Translations under genes and position numbers: made by a program
Shown: piece by piece, positions 61,381-64,000 of the stretch
Layout of the letters: each line of letters begins with the position of its first letter
How positions within the stretch are numbered: position 1 is the first letter of the stretch
Notes under the pieces: model-generated
Seen by the model: only the letters and a program-made list of their open reading frames with translations
Database searches by the model: none
What the model was told of the DNA's origin: nothing
From: Planctomycetota bacterium
GTDB taxonomy: Bacteria; Planctomycetota; E44-bin39
Assembly: GCA_004376375.1 (NCBI GenBank)
Contig: SOJX01000127.1
Location: 1 to 64,000, forward strand
Reading direction: 5' to 3'
DNA length: 64,000 nucleotides

Positions 61381-64000
61381 ATGAGTACTGTTTATCATAG
61401 TCAGTATTGGGCACATGCATTAACCTTGCGCGGTTCGGCGGGAAGTATCGAATCATTGTCGAGATCAATTGCTAATGCCCGCGTTGACCTGAATCCACAT
61501 CAAATCGATGCAGCTCTATTTGCACTTCGCTCACCGCTTTCCAACGGGACTATTTTTGCTGATGAAGTTGGCCTCGGTAAGACAATCGAAGCTGGGATTG
61601 CGCTGTCTCAGCGATGGTCTGAACGTCGTCGACGAATCTTGATTATCGTTCCGGCAATGCTTAGGAAACAGTGGCAGCAGGAACTAAATGAAAAGTTTTA
61701 TCTGCCATCTGTCATTTTGGATACAAAGATATTTAACCGATTATGCAAAGAAGGCCTGGCCAATCCTTTCGACCAGGATGACCGTATTGTAATCTGCTCA
61801 TACCATTTTGCCTCTGCTAAAACCGCTGAGATCGAGCGAGTTCTATGGGATTTGGTCGTCATCGATGAGGCTCACAGGCTACGTAATATTTATCGCTCTC
61901 GGAACAGAACTGACCCGCTTGCCAAGAAGTCAATGGCTCACAAAATCGCAGATGCAATTGGTCAGGCCCCCAAGCTTCTACTAACCGCTACGCCACTCCA
62001 GAATTCTCTAATGGAACTTTATGGACTCGTAAGCGTTATTGATGCTCATGTTTTCGGTGACTTGGGGTCATTCCGCGAACAATTCGTTCGAACGCCCAAT
62101 GAAAAGCTCCGTAACGAGGAACTTAAGTTGCGTTTGGAGCCGATCTGCATCCGCACTCTGCGCAAACAGGTAACCGAATATGTTCCTTTTACCAGGCGCG
62201 TACCCATCACTCAGGATTTTCTTCCCAGTGATGCGGAACATGAACTATACGAGCATATATCTACCTATTTACAACGTGATTTTTTATTCGCTTTGCCTGC
62301 CAGTCAACGGCAATTAATAACGCTCATACTGCGCAAGTTACTGGCCTCATCTACGTTCGCTATTGGCAAGACATTACGAAGGCTCGTTCAGCGCTTAGAA
62401 AACCTCCAAGAACAGATCGAGCTCCTCGATGACGAAGACATGGAAGGAATTGATGAAATCGAAGACGAGTGGGAGATTGCCGCCGAAGAGGAGAGGAAAA
62501 AGATACAAAACATCGATCCTGCCATGTTGCGGGACGAATTGGATGAGCTTCGTCGTTATGCAGATCTTGCTGATAGTATTCGCAACAACGCTAAGGGCGA
62601 AGCCTTAATTCCCGCACTACAGACTGCATTCAATCAGGCAGAAAACCTGGGTGCTCAACGCAAGGCCGTCATATTTACCGAATCCCGCCGGACACAGCAG
62701 TATCTATTTGAGCTCCTATCCGCCCATGGTTATGTGGGCAAACTGGTAACCATCAACGGTTCCAATACTGACCCACATTCTAAAACTATTTATGAACAAT
62801 GGGTCGCCCAGAATGAAGGCAGCGACAAATTATCCGGCTCCAAACCCGTGGATATTAAAGCCGCTATTATCGAACACTTCAGGGATAATTCCACCATCCT
62901 CATCGCCACGGAAGCTGCTGCAGAGGGTGTAAACCTGCAGTTCGCATCGCTGGTGGTTAATTATGATCTTCCTTGGAATCCCCAGCGCATCGAGCAGCGC
63001 ATTGGGCGGTGTCATCGTTACGGCCAGAAACACGATGTTGTTGTTGTCAACTTTCTAAACCGTCGAAACGAAGCCGACCAGAGAGTATTTCAGTTGCTCA
63101 GCGAGAAATTTCATCTTTTTGAAGGCGTATTCGGTGCAAGTGATGAAGTCCTTGGTGCTCTTGAATCTGGCGTGGACATTGAACGCCGGATTGCCGAAGT
63201 CTATCAAACATGTCGGACTTCCTCAGAGATACAGACCGCATTTGACGCGCTCCAGCATGAATTAGATGAACAGATACAAGCCCGCCTTGCAGAAACGCGG
63301 CAAAGCCTGCTGGAACACTTTGACGAGGACGTTCGCTCGCGCCTGCGAATCAGTCAGAAAAAGACCCTTGAAACCTTGTCCAAGCGCGAACGATGGCTTC
63401 TGGAATTGACGCGAACCGAATTGAACGGACAGGTGGAATTTGATTCAGAACTGCCGCGCTTCCGTTATAATGGTTCCCATGTGAAAAACGGCTGGTACAA
63501 CCTCGATTGGAAGCAGGCGGAAGCCAGAGGTGAATATTTCTATCGACAGGACCATCTGTTGGCTGTTAATATCATCGAGCAGGCTATTGTAAGGGAACTT
63601 CCCGCGGCCGATGTTGAACTGGATTATTCCAGCTACGGTTCCAAGGTCAGCGTTCTTGAGCCGCTTGTCGGGCAGTCCGGATGGTTGGAGTTGTCCAAAC
63701 TTACAGTCGAGGCGCTCAATACAGATGAATTTCTAATCTTTTCGGCCCGAACGGAATCAGGGCAAGTGCTCGATGAGGAGATTTGCGGTAAATTGCTACT
63801 CTTGCCCGGGCGGACAGGTGCACCGTGTTCTGAAGCGCCGGACTTGTCGCGCCTCCGTCATGCCGAGGTGCAGGCGAAGCTGGACGCTATTGACAAGCGA
63901 AACGGCAAGTTCTTCGACGAAGAGGTTTTGAAGCTGGACCGCTGGTCCGAAGACCTCAAGCAGGGGCTGGAGCGGGAAATCAAGGATATTGACAAGCAGA
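61381..64000 (+). CDS. SNF2/RapA-type DEAD/DEAH helicase (partial, runs off right edge)
   Basis: At least 873 codons from the ATG at 61381; the C-terminus lies outside the window. Helicase motifs: Walker A ADEVGLGKTIEAG (about 60-72), the DEAH box VVIDEAHRLRN, motif III LLLTATPLQNS, and motif VI QRIEQRIGRCHRYGQ. An acidic insert (EDMEGIDEIEDEWE) sits between the two RecA-like lobes. The tail after the helicase core is helical. Proteins of this type accompany type III-like restriction-modification, DISARM-like and related systems. Which one applies depends on the genes to the right, not visible here. Confidence 0.92.
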   Translation, partial: MSTVYHSQYWAHALTLRGSAGSIESLSRSIANARVDLNPHQIDAALFALRSPLSNGTIFADEVGLGKTIEAGIALSQRWSERRRRILIIVPAMLRKQWQQELNEKFYLPSVILDTKIFNRLCKEGLANPFDQDDRIVICSYHFASAKTAEIERVLWDLVVIDEAHRLRNIYRSRNRTDPLAKKSMAHKIADAIGQAPKLLLTATPLQNSLMELYGLVSVIDAHVFGDLGSFREQFVRTPNEKLRNEELKLRLEPICIRTLRKQVTEYVPFTRRVPITQDFLPSDAEHELYEHISTYLQRDFLFALPASQRQLITLILRKLLASSTFAIGKTLRRLVQRLENLQEQIELLDDEDMEGIDEIEDEWEIAAEEERKKIQNIDPAMLRDELDELRRYADLADSIRNNAKGEALIPALQTAFNQAENLGAQRKAVIFTESRRTQQYLFELLSAHGYVGKLVTINGSNTDPHSKTIYEQWVAQNEGSDKLSGSKPVDIKAAIIEHFRDNSTILIATEAAAEGVNLQFASLVVNYDLPWNPQRIEQRIGRCHRYGQKHDVVVVNFLNRRNEADQRVFQLLSEKFHLFEGVFGASDEVLGALESGVDIERRIAEVYQTCRTSSEIQTAFDALQHELDEQIQARLAETRQSLLEHFDEDVRSRLRISQKKTLETLSKRERWLLELTRTELNGQVEFDSELPRFRYNGSHVKNGWYNLDWKQAEARGEYFYRQDHLLAVNIIEQAIVRELPAADVELDYSSYGSKVSVLEPLVGQSGWLELSKLTVEALNTDEFLIFSARTESGQVLDEEICGKLLLLPGRTGAPCSEAPDLSRLRHAEVQAKLDAIDKRNGKFFDEEVLKLDRWSEDLKQGLEREIKDIDKQ

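Noticed and set aside
1-64000. CRISPR array, tRNA, rRNA or complete insertion sequence
   Set aside because: No regularly spaced short direct repeats, no cloverleaf-like or rRNA sequence and no transposase gene were seen; the only mobile-element trace is the recombinase tail at 45559-45828 and a palindrome at 37535.

Overview
This window comes from a diderm bacterium with planctomycete-like (PVC or a related uncultivated lineage) habits. It has several Hanks-type Ser/Thr kinases with GspE/MshE-like N-termini and zinc ribbons, a kinase fused to a formylglycine-enzyme-like domain, a planctomycete-style ECF sigma factor, lipoproteins, and giant secreted repeat proteins with a C-terminal Cys-TM anchor. 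No rRNA or tRNA was seen, so the phylum is an inference.

Layout. (1) 1-21.5 kb: two paralogous giant surface proteins with fibronectin-III-like repeats are transcribed divergently. The minus-strand one runs off the left edge. A Kelch-repeat lipoprotein lies between them. (2) 21.5-27.7 kb, minus strand: an apparent operon of a kinase/FGE-like fusion, a lipoprotein with a catalytically dead caspase-like domain, and a cytosolic kinase. (3) 28-31.7 kb: a secreted HEAT/VWA protein and the transporter CstA, which carries an unusual repeat insert. (4) 31.7-37.1 kb: a decayed sigma-factor tail, an intact ECF-like sigma factor, a secreted protein made of a roughly 75-residue repeat, a transmembrane kinase carrying one copy of the same repeat on its outer side, and a membrane-anchored coiled-coil protein. 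This looks like an undescribed envelope-signalling cassette. (5) 37.1-37.8 kb: a non-coding stretch with several strong hairpins. (6) 37.8-45.6 kb: a histidine kinase and NtrC-type regulator, then an amino-acid oxidation operon (pseudo-receiver, two small orphan proteins, alanine dehydrogenase, a NuoE-like protein, glutamate dehydrogenase). A canonical sigma-54 promoter with an upstream palindromic site precedes the operon, so the two-component system probably controls it.

(7) 45.6-64 kb: an accessory, defence-type island that starts at a truncated serine-recombinase tail. It holds an EVE-like/PD-(D/E)xK-like protein, an excisionase-like HTH protein, an AT-rich pair (methyltransferase-like plus DUF1848), a YhaO/YhaN (SbcDC-like) pair, a Fic protein behind a consensus promoter with repeated operators, a HEPN/Abi-like gene with an unrecognised partner, a second excisionase-like HTH, a GmrSD-type DUF262/HNH protein, an AlbA_2/Schlafen-like protein, and a SNF2-family helicase that runs off the right edge. 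Small coding remnants between the modules suggest repeated gene turnover.

The strongest candidates for undescribed biology are the secreted-repeat/kinase-ectodomain cassette (32.9-37.1 kb), the dead-caspase lipoprotein kinase operon (21.5-27.7 kb), the sigma-54 Ald/NuoE-like/Gdh operon, and the AT-rich methyltransferase/DUF1848 pair.
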